A stretch of 64,000 nt of DNA, from assembly GCA_029561455.1 (NCBI GenBank), contig JAKQIY010000044.1, forward strand, positions 62,001 through 126,000. The letters are read 5' to 3'. This document shows, piece by piece, positions 38,617 to 46,754 of this stretch (position 1 is its first letter; every line of letters begins with the position of its first letter). The translations under genes were made by a program, and so were the position numbers. The DNA is from a bacterium. Lineage in GTDB: Bacteria > Zhuqueibacterota > Zhuqueibacteria > Residuimicrobiales > Krinioviventaceae. The notes under the pieces were generated by a model. It was given only the letters and a program-made list of their open reading frames with translations. It made no database searches and was not told where the DNA came from.

Positions 38617-39951
38617 TCAGGAAAGCAATTCCTCATCTTCCTCATCATCAACAACTATTTGCTCAGTTAATTGCAGCAAACTACTTGATTCCGCTTCCGG
38701 GAGTTTTTCGACATCAGACAATTTCTTTTCCATAGCGCGGGTTCTTTTGCCGGTTTCGTCAACAGTGCGTGAGGCGGTAGCCAGTTGGCTTTTTAATTTT
38801 TCCAGAACCAGGCCATACTTGCCGAATTCGGTTTTAACCGCGCCGAGGATTTTCCATACCTCGCTCGATCTTTTCTCGATGGCCAGGGTTTTGAATCCCA
38901 TCCGCAAACTGCTGAGAATGGCCGCCAGGGTAGTGGGCCCGGCGACAACCACATGGTATACCCGCAATAATTCGTCTACGAGTCCCGGACTTTTCAGAAC
39001 TTCGGCATACAGTCCTTCCGTAGGCAGGAACATAATGCCGAAATCGGTGGTGTGCGGGGGATTGAGATACTTTTCCTGTATATCGTTGGCGCCGGTTTTG
39101 ACATTGCGCACCAGCGCGGTTTGAAAGAGTTTGATTTCGTCGATATTGCCCGCATCCAGTGCATCGACAAGCCGTTGATAGTTTTCCTGGGGGAATTTGG
39201 CGTCGATGGGCAGGTACACACATTCATCCTTGTCCAGCGAAGGGCCGGGCAGCTTGACCGCATATTCCACCACTTCGCGTGAGCCCTCTTTGGTCTTGAC
39301 GTTCTGTGCATATTGATCGGGCGACAGGATTTCTTCCAGGATAGCGCCCAACTGGATTTCGCCAAAGGTGCCGCGGGTTTTGACGTTGGTCAGCACTTTT
39401 TTCAAATCACCGACTCCGGAAGCCAGGTTGCGCATTTCACCGAGGCCGCTTTGCACCGCCTCAAGCTGCTGACTGACCAGTTTAAAGCTTTCGCCGAGGC
39501 GTTTTTCCAGGGTGGTGTGTAATTTTTCATCCACGGTTTTGCGCATTTCTTCCAGTCTGGCTTCGTTGCTGTCCTGCAATTGTTTGAGTTTGGCGTCCAT
39601 GGTTTCACGAAGCTTGTCCAGCCTGGCTTCATTAGTCGCCGTAAGATGTTTGGTTTCCTGGGCAATGGAATCCAGCGAGGATTTCTGGCTTATACCGATC
39701 TGGGTGACGGTGCTTACCAGGGTTTTGGTGACCTGGTTTTGCGAGTTCATGAACTCTTCCCGCAAACGGTGGGCGCCTTTGTTGGTCTCTTCACGGGACT
39801 GGTATAATTCCTCACGCAGGGCTTTTAAGGTGTTTTGCTCCGTTGTTTCAATAGCGCGGGATAATTGGGAAATTTTGATTACCACAAACGCAATGACGCC
39901 GATGACGGCTATTTGTAGTAACAAGGATATGATTTGCATGAGAGCGGGCAT
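38617..39951 (-). CDS. rmuC: DNA recombination protein RmuC
   Basis: The protein has 444 residues: an N-terminal membrane segment (~5-28), a long coiled coil (~30-185) and the RmuC nuclease-like domain (~190-400) with the RGTFGEIQLGAILEEIL and LPIDAKFP segments typical of the family. The C-terminal tail is acidic (DDEEDEELL). RmuC limits recombination between short inverted repeats in E. coli, which is notable in a genome segment so rich in palindromes. AGAGGAAA precedes the start. Monocistronic. Confidence 0.93.
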   Translation of the reverse strand: MPALMQIISLLLQIAVIGVIAFVVIKISQLSRAIETTEQNTLKALREELYQSREETNKGAHRLREEFMNSQNQVTKTLVSTVTQIGISQKSSLDSIAQETKHLTATNEARLDKLRETMDAKLKQLQDSNEARLEEMRKTVDEKLHTTLEKRLGESFKLVSQQLEAVQSGLGEMRNLASGVGDLKKVLTNVKTRGTFGEIQLGAILEEILSPDQYAQNVKTKEGSREVVEYAVKLPGPSLDKDECVYLPIDAKFPQENYQRLVDALDAGNIDEIKLFQTALVRNVKTGANDIQEKYLNPPHTTDFGIMFLPTEGLYAEVLKSPGLVDELLRVYHVVVAGPTTLAAILSSLRMGFKTLAIEKRSSEVWKILGAVKTEFGKYGLVLEKLKSQLATASRTVDETGKRTRAMEKKLSDVEKLPEAESSSLLQLTEQIVVDDEEDEELLS

Positions 39952-40055
39952 GGTTTCCTCTGGTTAGTAATATTTTATTTTAATCCTTCTACAATCCAAT
40001 CCGGAGTTGTAGAATTTGGGAGCTAACCTCTATGGGAGGCGGGTGAATTGCAACA

Positions 40056-40074
40056 ACGGGATAGAATCCCGTTT
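40056..40074. repeat. Perfect 8-bp palindrome
   Basis: AACGGGAT / ATCCCGTT around AGA, between rmuC and the next gene. The GGGAT-AGA-ATCCC core recurs at 43841-43857. Confidence 0.65.
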
Positions 40075-40083
40075 CTAATTTTG

Positions 40084-40109
40084 GGCCCTGGATTATGAAA
40101 TCCAGGGCC
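40084..40109. repeat. Perfect 11-bp palindrome
   Basis: GGCCCTGGATT / AATCCAGGGCC with a four-base loop. It lies between the 3' end of the exported carboxypeptidase-regulatory-like gene and the start of rmuC, both on the minus strand, so it could end the former's transcript. Confidence 0.65.
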
Positions 40110-40155
40110 ATCTTAAGTCCTCTTTTTTTACCGGTTTACCGGCCTAACCTGACTA

Positions 40156-41097
40156 TTAAAATTGGGGAGGTTCTGAATGCTCTTTTTCATTCAGTTTTGT
40201 TTTCATTTCTTGTTTTTTCTTCCATTTAAGAAAAGCATTGACCCGCTTGGTATTGTTAAAAGTAACCGAGTTGGTTGACCAGTATTCACCTCTCAATAAA
40301 AAACTCAGAACTTTTTTACTTTCGTTTAAATTTTCTCTTGAAACTTGACCTGGATACAACAGATACAGGTATTCAAGACGTTCATTATAATATTTAACTT
40401 TTATTGTATAAGTATCTTTAGGATAATCCGTAAACTCGTAAGGGAATGTTGCGATTTTAGGGTATTTAACAATTGAATAAGGAGGGATGATAATCAGGGT
40501 AGAGCTATCTGGATATGGTTGGTTAAAAGAGCTATCATTACCTGAAATACAATAATGACAATACATATTTTCTCCTTTGCTGTTATAAACAACAACAAAG
40601 AAATTGAACCAAAGTTCTACTGATTCGGAAATATACAAGGGTAAACTGGTTTTGTTTTTTAATTCAAGTTGTAAAAGTAAAGCATTTCTTTTTATTTTCT
40701 TTTTTATTTTAATTTCAAAAATATCCTGATATTTGGCAATTTCCTGCAGTTGCTGATGGTACTGTTCGCATTCCGGGAACTCTTCGAGATCGACTCCGTA
40801 CTCTCTTATAATATAATCCTTATTAAAGATCGTGGTATCGGATTTGATTTTTATTGTATCGCAAAGGACGTTGTAACCTATCATTCTTATTGTAATAATA
40901 TGTATTCCTGTCGGTAGATTATTGATTGAGAAATAACCCTCTATATTCGATGATGTTATATAACGTACTGAATCCAGATCTATTCCCACACCTATAAGTG
41001 GTTCTAATGAATCATACTCTAATACTCGGCCGATTATTTCGGCAGCGGGGGATTGGGAAACCGTGCAGAACAAAATCAAAAAGAGTAACTTTTTCAT
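40156..41097 (-). CDS. Exported protein with carboxypeptidase-regulatory-like domain
   Basis: The protein has 313 residues with a signal peptide (~1-19). Residues ~20-95 form a carboxypeptidase-regulatory-like/CNA-B-like beta sandwich (IIGRVLEYDSLEPLIGVGI ... GYFSINNLPTGIHIITI ... IGY), the fold found at the N-terminus of TonB-dependent receptors. The remaining ~200 residues look like a second beta domain (a possible COG1470/DUF-type Ig fold) and were not recognised. It ends in a charged, lysine-rich tail. AT-rich compared with rmuC. Confidence 0.75.
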   Translation of the reverse strand: MKKLLFLILFCTVSQSPAAEIIGRVLEYDSLEPLIGVGIDLDSVRYITSSNIEGYFSINNLPTGIHIITIRMIGYNVLCDTIKIKSDTTIFNKDYIIREYGVDLEEFPECEQYHQQLQEIAKYQDIFEIKIKKKIKRNALLLQLELKNKTSLPLYISESVELWFNFFVVVYNSKGENMYCHYCISGNDSSFNQPYPDSSTLIIIPPYSIVKYPKIATFPYEFTDYPKDTYTIKVKYYNERLEYLYLLYPGQVSRENLNESKKVLSFLLRGEYWSTNSVTFNNTKRVNAFLKWKKKQEMKTKLNEKEHSEPPQF

Positions 41098-41183
41098 GTG
41101 ATTGCTCCTTTAAATAACCGACCCTACAAAAAGATCGGCTCCAATGAAGAACAATGATTAAGGAGAATTCCAATTTTATCTAG

Positions 41184-42326
41184 CTAATCTTTAATCGGTA
41201 AAAATCCCTGCTTATCGAGCATAGCCATAATACCCCTTAAAAGATAATTATTGGTAAATTGCAACATGTACAGACGCGGACTTTTTGCATCTGCCATTAT
41301 TAATTTTTGTTCCTTCAACTTTTTGATAGTCCGGGAAATAATTGAGGGATGTTTTTCCGGAATAATTTGCTCAATATCTGCCGCTTTAAATATTTGTTTT
41401 GTCACCGCCATTTTCAGAATTTTGGCTTCAATCGGTGTTATTTGTTTTCGTTCAAGGCTAAAGTTTATTGCCGGAACAAGTATTTCTTCTGATAAAAAAG
41501 AGTAATCCAGCAGTTTATCAATTTTTATAATTTCATTTTTAATGCCTTCCAACACATATTCACACCAGGCCAACAGATCTTTTGCGGCCCCGGTATCAGC
41601 CTTGGATAGCAAGTAATAATATTTATTACGATCAGAACAAAAAACAGCAGTTGGATTAATGATTCGAGCCTGGTTAACACGGAATCCCTGTTTAACCATC
41701 ATGGCATAAGTAAGCAAGCGAACAGTCCGGCCATTGCCGTTGTCAAAGGGATGTATCCAGGCAAAACGGTGATGGGCAAGGGCTGTTTTTAATAAATCAT
41801 ATTTTGGGCTGTCATCGGCATTTATGAATCGAAATAATTCATCCATATAAGGTGCAACAATATCCGGCGGGATATGGGACGCTCCGGTTATACGAACAGG
41901 AGTAATACGATAATCGCCCGGAGTGGTGCTGCCTTCCTGTTTAAGATTGTTAACAACCAGTTTATGCAATTCACTTACAAGCAAACGATTGATTGAGGTG
42001 CTTTCAATATTTTCGTCAATGAAGGCAAGCGCATGTTCCATGTTGACAATTTCAGCGATCTGCTCGTGTTTCCCGGCAGGGATATTGTTTTCTATTTTCG
42101 ATTCCACTAATTCAGCGATAGTCGTGCGATTACCTTCGATACGCGCCGAACCGATACTCTCCAGCATGTGGAACAGGCTTTTAATTTGAAAAAAAGTATG
42201 CGGTGGCGTAGAGCCAGACAGTGTTTTTTTACGGAGATGATCCAACTCTATGATTAAATCTGTCAGATGGGAATTGAATTCCGGTTGGACCAGAGTCAAG
42301 TCATAATGAGAAAAATTTTTTTGCAT
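41184..42326 (-). CDS. Fic family protein
   Basis: The protein has 380 residues. The Fic core HPFDNGNGR (192-200) holds the catalytic His and the phosphate-binding loop used for AMP transfer to hydroxyl groups of target proteins. The N-terminal helix has SARIEGN (60-66), the inhibitory (S/T)xxxE(G/N) motif of class II Fic enzymes, so activity is self-restrained by Glu64. The C-terminal ~90 residues form a winged-helix DNA-binding region (IEAKILKMAVTKQIFKAADI ... ISRTIKKL). There is no good ribosome-binding site, and a repeated TGTCAAATAAT motif overlaps the start codon; self-regulation is plausible. No antitoxin-like gene is adjacent. Confidence 0.92.
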   Translation of the reverse strand: MQKNFSHYDLTLVQPEFNSHLTDLIIELDHLRKKTLSGSTPPHTFFQIKSLFHMLESIGSARIEGNRTTIAELVESKIENNIPAGKHEQIAEIVNMEHALAFIDENIESTSINRLLVSELHKLVVNNLKQEGSTTPGDYRITPVRITGASHIPPDIVAPYMDELFRFINADDSPKYDLLKTALAHHRFAWIHPFDNGNGRTVRLLTYAMMVKQGFRVNQARIINPTAVFCSDRNKYYYLLSKADTGAAKDLLAWCEYVLEGIKNEIIKIDKLLDYSFLSEEILVPAINFSLERKQITPIEAKILKMAVTKQIFKAADIEQIIPEKHPSIISRTIKKLKEQKLIMADAKSPRLYMLQFTNNYLLRGIMAMLDKQGFLPIKD

Positions 42327-42422
42327 TATTTGACAAACACTTTTTAATTATTTGACATTGTATTAATTTAAATCCATTAAAAATAAATATTTAAAAAATT
42401 TATACTTGAAAATTATTTGACA
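42325..42422 (-). promoter_or_regulatory. Three direct repeats upstream of fic, possible operators
   Basis: ATTATTTGACA occurs at 42325-42335, 42347-42357 and 42412-42422 (spacing 22 and 65 bases). The first overlaps the fic start codon. The surrounding region is extremely AT-rich. The arrangement resembles operator half-sites placed near whole helical turns. Confidence 0.5.
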
Positions 42423-42511
42423 TATAATAATACATGATTTGAAAGTAAATGTCAACTGTTTTTTGCATTATCGGCATTGATTTTCAATCGAATGTTAAAT
42501 ATTAAATTCCA

Positions 42512-42541
42512 TATTATACTTTAAAGCTCTAAAGTATAATA
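42512..42541. repeat. Perfect 12-bp inverted repeat
   Basis: TATTATACTTTA and TAAAGTATAATA arms with a six-base loop. It could be an AT-rich operator or a hairpin ending the transcript of the unknown gene at 42763. Confidence 0.75.
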
Positions 42542-42549
42542 TAGAGTTT

Positions 42550-42583
42550 TATAATGTAATTTGTCGCTGTAAATTACATTATA
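42550..42583. repeat. Perfect 13-bp inverted repeat
   Basis: TATAATGTAATTT and AAATTACATTATA arms with an eight-base loop, only eight bases from the preceding inverted repeat but of different sequence. Confidence 0.75.
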
Positions 42584-42762
42584 ATGTATTGTATTGCAAT
42601 CCGGGATGCGAATATTAACTGAGTAACAGGGCATTTTGTAATAATTTATCCTTTGGTTAGGTGAATTCATTTTCTGCTCTCAATTATATTGAAACAAAGT
42701 TAAGCCCAATGTTCCTCCAAACCGGAGTTTGGGAGGGAGGAATATCCTGCCCGATCTGAGTA

Positions 42763-43608
42763 CTAGAAAATTTTAAGGATTTTGTTTCTTTTTTTAATTT
42801 TATAATCTCGGTTATAGAAATTAGCCCTGTCGTTGATTGTGTCAATTTTACGAATAGTCTTTTTAATCGAATTCAAATCAGGTTTTAACTTTCCGAACCT
42901 GTCATACACTATACCCGATTTTATGGACAGTGTGGAATAGACAACTTCTACGAATATAAATTTATTATCGAGCACATCATCGCCTGGATAAGTATGAGCT
43001 TCTGATTCTAAATACTTTTTAACATCAGGATCTGAACTGTGTAAAAGCTCCTTTATATTTTCTAACGGTTTTCTTGTCAGAAAGAAAATATATTTTTCCC
43101 CAATCACAAAATGTACAGTTTCAAGACTGCTGCCTACATTAAACCCACCTTCTCTTTTTAGTAACACTTGCTCAGGTTGATTTGGATACAAATCATTCCC
43201 AAGCAAAACTTCATTTACTTGAATTGTAAATGTTGTTTTGAAAAAAGCTGGAAAAGTTTTTTTTTGCCAATCAAATTTTGTTGTATCATATTCAACTTTA
43301 ATCACACTTCCAACAATAACCAAATCGGAAAATAGTGAATTTTCCTGAAAATTGAATGCTCCAGCTAATTGATAAGATAATCCATATAAATCAACCCCGA
43401 TCTTTTTAAATTGTTTATAAGCATTTATGTTTACCTTGTAACGATAAAGTCTATCCAAAGAATTTTCATTTAAACCAATCATCTTTTCTTTTTCATAATA
43501 GTCGTTTTTGAGTGTTTTGTAGGTGGTATCATTATTAACCTGACAGAACAGGAATGTCTGTCCGGCAACTAGGCAGAGCAGAAAAAGTAAGATTACTTTA
43601 GATTTCAT
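42763..43608 (-). CDS. Hypothetical exported protein
   Basis: This 281-residue protein was not recognised. It has a signal peptide (~1-22) and an AGGAGGG ribosome-binding site. The central segment (~93-190: SDLVIVGSVIKVEYD ... FTIQVNEVLLGN ... GEKYIFFL) has the pattern of a small beta-barrel domain seen in uncharacterised secreted proteins that control or report 'flow' of a substrate; no function can be assigned. The C-terminus is lysine-rich and basic. AT-rich. Confidence 0.7.
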   Translation of the reverse strand: MKSKVILLFLLCLVAGQTFLFCQVNNDTTYKTLKNDYYEKEKMIGLNENSLDRLYRYKVNINAYKQFKKIGVDLYGLSYQLAGAFNFQENSLFSDLVIVGSVIKVEYDTTKFDWQKKTFPAFFKTTFTIQVNEVLLGNDLYPNQPEQVLLKREGGFNVGSSLETVHFVIGEKYIFFLTRKPLENIKELLHSSDPDVKKYLESEAHTYPGDDVLDNKFIFVEVVYSTLSIKSGIVYDRFGKLKPDLNSIKKTIRKIDTINDRANFYNRDYKIKKRNKILKIF

Positions 43609-43946
43609 GTTGCACCCTCCTGATTTGAATAGTTTTAGTTTTGCAGCGCCTACCTTTTTAAATATAATTGAAGGTTTTCAATTTTATTGAAACAGAGTTT
43701 CTATCACAATGTCCCTCCCAAACTGGAGTTGGGGAGGGAGGGGGGCTCTGCTGGATTTTGGGATGGAGGGGTTCCAGCAACCCGGTGAAGCTGGGCTAAG
43801 GGGTTCCAAGTCTGAGACTTGAAAAAAAATGCAAAAATGGTGGGATAGAATCCCACTCTATCTTTCGGAACTTTTTTGTCGGGCCACAGGCCCGACCTAC
43901 AAAGATATGGGCGTCCCACCGGGACGCCTCTACGAGATTATTTTGC
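43609..43946. other. Intergenic region with four palindromes
   Basis: No gene. Palindromes: CCTCCCAAAC-type (43711-43735), GTGGGAT / ATCCCAC around AGA (43841-43857), GTCGGGCC / GGCCCGAC around ACA (43879-43897) and GGCGTCCC / GGGACGCC around ACC (43910-43928). These mark the outer edge of the phage-derived island. Confidence 0.7.
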
Positions 43947-44639
43947 TTATACCGCAAACGTATTCAAATGGCTACTGTGAATGACCTGGCCGATGATGCG
44001 AACCTCTTCGGCGCTTTTGATAATGGGGCGGTACTTGGGCGAGGCGGAAAACAACATGACCTTGTCGCCTTCGCGCTGAAAGATTTTCACCAGGATATCG
44101 CCGTTATCATCGGTGGCAATTACAATGGCACCGTTCTTGAGCGTGTGGGCATCGGAGACCGGCGCGACGAACAGCAGATCGCCATCGTTAATGCCGGCAA
44201 GCTGCATACTATCACCGCGGGCGCGCACCGTAAACCGCACCGAAGGATGCACTCCCGGAAAGATTTTCGTATAACTGACAATATTCTCGGAATATGATGC
44301 CTGCCCCAAACCTGCCCCCGCTTTCACCTCGTAATGCGGCACCTCGCGGATATAATTCTCGCTCGGCATTCTGGTGGTTTTATAACCATCGAGAGGCGGC
44401 ACGTTATCGGTAGATGGTAACTCGCGGGAAAAAATGATGTTTTCGCCCTCGATACGCACACTGCGGCCTGTGCCCTCGGCAATTTTACGGAGCGTGGAAC
44501 GTTGCACATTCGTCGATTGGCCGGAGAGAATTTTCTTCAGCCCCGGCGTAGTGAGACCGGTTTTAGCGGCCAGTTCCTCGATGCTGAGCAGATCTTCATC
44601 GAGGATCTTTTGGATTTCAATAGCTATGGTAGTTTTCAT
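43947..44639 (-). CDS. S24/LexA-type phage repressor
   Basis: The ATG at 44639 (230 residues) is preferred over an upstream TTG at 44654. Residues ~1-65 form a helix-turn-helix (IEELAAKTGLTTPGLKKILSG) and ~95-230 an S24 peptidase domain. The catalytic Ser lies in RGDSMQLAGI and the Lys in ILVKIFQ. Proteins of this kind repress phage promoters and cleave themselves when RecA is activated, so the island is probably induced by DNA damage. It is divergent from the exonuclease operon; the region between them carries a promoter with an overlapping inverted repeat. Confidence 0.92.
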   Translation of the reverse strand: MKTTIAIEIQKILDEDLLSIEELAAKTGLTTPGLKKILSGQSTNVQRSTLRKIAEGTGRSVRIEGENIIFSRELPSTDNVPPLDGYKTTRMPSENYIREVPHYEVKAGAGLGQASYSENIVSYTKIFPGVHPSVRFTVRARGDSMQLAGINDGDLLFVAPVSDAHTLKNGAIVIATDDNGDILVKIFQREGDKVMLFSASPKYRPIIKSAEEVRIIGQVIHSSHLNTFAV

Positions 44640-44707
44640 AATCCTAATATACAAAAATAAACATATAAAAACAACTATTAATTTTTATCAACAAATAAAA
44701 ATTCTTC

Positions 44708-44750
44708 TTGACTTTGTCAGAAATTAGTTTATATTTGTTTTATAACAAAT
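44708..44750 (+). promoter_or_regulatory. Rightward promoter with candidate repressor operator
   Basis: TTGACT (44708-44713) and TATATT (44730-44735) are spaced by 16 bases. An inverted repeat with ATTTGTT / AACAAAT arms (44733-44750) overlaps the -10 box, where a bound repressor would block transcription. A further AACAAAT copy lies at 44754-44760, as expected for cooperative binding. Confidence 0.5.
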
Positions 44751-44908
44751 CAAAACAAATAACAACTATAATTAACTATGATGAATAAAATCCCACAACC
44801 CTAACCCTTGCATTAATAACGTGAGTAATCGCTAACCGGAACACCGAAGGCAACGAAAATCACCACACTGCAAGATATAAAAATTCTCCACACCAGTCAA
44901 CATAAATC

Positions 44909-44937
44909 TTGACAACGGGGAAACGGGGATAATAATC
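44909..44937 (+). promoter_or_regulatory. Possible second promoter before the exonuclease gene
   Basis: TTGACA (44909-44914) with an ATAATC box 17 bases on (44932-44937), 20 bases before the start codon. The short distance makes it weak as a leadered promoter. Confidence 0.3.
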
Positions 44938-44957
44938 ATCATAAGAGAGGGGTATTT

Positions 44958-45920
44958 ATGAATTACATCAACACACACAACCTGGGCAGGGAACAATGGC
45001 TCGCCCTGCGGCGCGGCGGACTGGGCGGCTCGGATGTCGCCGCCGTATTGGGATTATCGCCATATCGTACCGCGCTGGATGTTTACCTGGAAAAAACCGG
45101 GGAAAAGCAGCCTGCTGCGGATAACCGGCGTATGCAGGCGGGACGACTGTTGGAAGACACCGTCGCCAACTGGTGGGCGCTGCACCATGGCGCCCGCATC
45201 CGTCGTGATCACAAAATCCGCTTTCATCCCCGTTACAAATGCCTGTTCGGCAACATCGACCGGCTCATCGTTGCCAATGACAAGCGAGGGCCCGGCGTGC
45301 TGGAAGTCAAAACCACCTCCGGGTACGTTTATAAACAATGGCAGGAAAGCGGATTGCCGCCGGACACCCATTGCCAGATCATGCACTATCTCAACGTTAC
45401 CGGGCATCGCTGGGGACGAGTCGCCATACTCGTGGACGGCTATGATCTGCACGACATTGCCGTCGAATACAACACCGCATTTATCCGGCAAATGACCGAA
45501 AGGCTGCTGGACTTTTGGCACAACAACATCGGCAAACATCAGCCGCCGCAGCCGGTCAACGAAAACGATTTAAAACAACTGTGGCCCAAAGCAGACGCCG
45601 ACAAAATCATCCAGGCAGACGCAACAGCCCTGCAAACCATCGACAAACTGGTCGATGTCACCGCCCGGCTTGCCGACCTATCCGATACCAAAAAAGAACT
45701 GGAACTGCAAATCAAACTGCTGCTCAAAGACGCAACAGTCCTGGCCGCCGGGGACACAACATTGGCAACCTGGAAACAGAACCGGGATGGAATGAAATTC
45801 GACATCAACAAATTCAGAACTGAACATCCGGCGTTATACCAGAACTATACGGAAATGAGTCCCGGCAGCAGGCGCTTTTTGCTAAAATGCGGGCAGGAAC
45901 AGAGCATAGAAAATAACTAA
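44958..45920 (+). CDS. YqaJ-type phage recombination exonuclease
   Basis: This 320-residue protein has the YqaJ/lambda-exonuclease-like fold: GGLGGSDVAAVLGLSPY near the N-terminus, Glu in GRLLEDTVANWW, Asp in FGNIDRLI and the E-x-K pair in VLEVKTTSGY form the metal site. These enzymes degrade one strand of linear duplex DNA to allow single-strand annealing. A C-terminal coiled coil (~215-250) follows. No Bet/RecT annealing partner is adjacent. It opens the rightward operon; AGAGAGGGG precedes the start. Confidence 0.9.
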   Translation: MNYINTHNLGREQWLALRRGGLGGSDVAAVLGLSPYRTALDVYLEKTGEKQPAADNRRMQAGRLLEDTVANWWALHHGARIRRDHKIRFHPRYKCLFGNIDRLIVANDKRGPGVLEVKTTSGYVYKQWQESGLPPDTHCQIMHYLNVTGHRWGRVAILVDGYDLHDIAVEYNTAFIRQMTERLLDFWHNNIGKHQPPQPVNENDLKQLWPKADADKIIQADATALQTIDKLVDVTARLADLSDTKKELELQIKLLLKDATVLAAGDTTLATWKQNRDGMKFDINKFRTEHPALYQNYTEMSPGSRRFLLKCGQEQSIENN

Positions 45921-45954
45921 CGTGAAACATAATAATATAAATATGGGGAAGACC

Positions 45955-46239
45955 ATGAAAATCATCAGACAAAATAACGGCGGATTATATTTCCGCCTCG
46001 AAAGAATGGATCGGCGCGTTTGCACCTATCGCACCTTTATACAAATCATCAAAGACCAGCCGCAATGCGTCTATCGTCCGGCGGAAATGGACGAGCGGCC
46101 GGGAGAAAGCGACAACCGCTGGTGCTGGGTACCGCCGCTGACCGTGCCCCTGTTCGAGCGGGCCAAAAAGCGATTTATCGACGATTACTTGGAAAGCGAC
46201 CGGATCGTGCGGGAAATTGCCTGTGGAATAGAGGCTTAA
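45955..46239 (+). CDS. Small hypothetical phage protein
   Basis: The ATG at 45955 (94 residues) follows GGGGAAG; an in-frame GTG at 45922 is less likely. Not recognised; rich in Arg, Trp and aromatic residues (RWCWVPPLTVPLFERAKKRF), no membrane segment. It lies between exonuclease and terminase small subunit with tight spacing, so it is part of the operon; possibly a DNA-handling accessory factor (guess). Confidence 0.7.
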   Translation: MKIIRQNNGGLYFRLERMDRRVCTYRTFIQIIKDQPQCVYRPAEMDERPGESDNRWCWVPPLTVPLFERAKKRFIDDYLESDRIVREIACGIEA

Positions 46240-46262
46240 ACAGGAAGGAAAGGGAAGAACCA

Positions 46263-46754
46263 ATGACACCGGATAAACAAACTCTCAACAAAGCCCGGCT
46301 GCTCAAGCGCATCGCCGAACTGTACCTGTACGAAAACCGCACCCAGACGGACATGGCCGCCACCCTCGGCGTCAGTCGCACGACTATCGGCAGGTACCTG
46401 GGTGAACTGCGCGACGCCTGGCAGAAATCCGCATTAATGGATTTTGACGAAGCCAGGAAGCGGGAACTGGCAAAAATTGAACAACTGGAGACGGAATACT
46501 GGGCCTCGTGGAAACAATCGCTAGGCGGGGAAGAACGAGAAGCGAATACGTCGTTGGCGGATAGCGAGGATTGTGAACAACGCAGAGAGCGGCAGGCCGC
46601 CGGGAATCCCCGTTATTTACAGGGCGTGCAGTGGTGCATCGACAAGCGTTGTGAAATACTGGGAATCAACGCCGCTAAAAAAGTAGAAAGCGGAGTACAA
46701 GTCACATTTTCCGAACTGGTGAAGGGAGTTTATGCAGATCACAGAGCAGGATAA
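46263..46754 (+). CDS. Terminase small subunit-like HTH protein
   Basis: The ATG at 46263 follows a purine-rich AAGGGAAG site; 163 residues. The N-terminal ~55 residues form a helix-turn-helix (TQTDMAATLGVSRTTIGRYL) like those of small terminases and resolvase/sigma-like proteins. A charged coiled coil (~60-85) and a C-terminal helix follow. The last 23 bases overlap the large terminase gene, the position expected for a small subunit that recognises the packaging site. The call rests on context and fold, not on a strong family signature. Confidence 0.7.
   Translation: MTPDKQTLNKARLLKRIAELYLYENRTQTDMAATLGVSRTTIGRYLGELRDAWQKSALMDFDEARKRELAKIEQLETEYWASWKQSLGGEEREANTSLADSEDCEQRRERQAAGNPRYLQGVQWCIDKRCEILGINAAKKVESGVQVTFSELVKGVYADHRAG

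Larger units (their letters stand above)
42327..42762. other. AT-rich intergenic region upstream of fic
   Basis: No gene. It contains the TGTCAAATAAT repeats next to fic, two different perfect inverted repeats (42512-42541 and 42550-42583), and near 42697-42737 a CCTCCAAAC / GTTTGGGAGG palindrome of a family repeated elsewhere in the window. Confidence 0.7.
44640..44957. other. Divergent control region of the phage-derived island
   Basis: 318 bases between repressor and exonuclease. It holds a promoter-like pair with overlapping inverted repeat (44708-44750) and a second promoter-like pair close to the exonuclease start (44909-44937). The central part has no further recognisable elements. 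Confidence 0.6.

Noticed and set aside
38368-38670. 100-codon plus-strand frame overlapping the end of rmuC
   Set aside because: It spans a palindrome and low-complexity sequence and runs into the 3' end of rmuC on the other strand; no ribosome-binding site.
41184-42326. Fic toxin-antitoxin operon
   Set aside because: The inhibitory motif is in the same chain (class II) and no small antitoxin gene is adjacent.
43704-43919. 71-codon minus-strand frame
   Set aside because: Made of palindromic repeats in the spacer next to the repressor.
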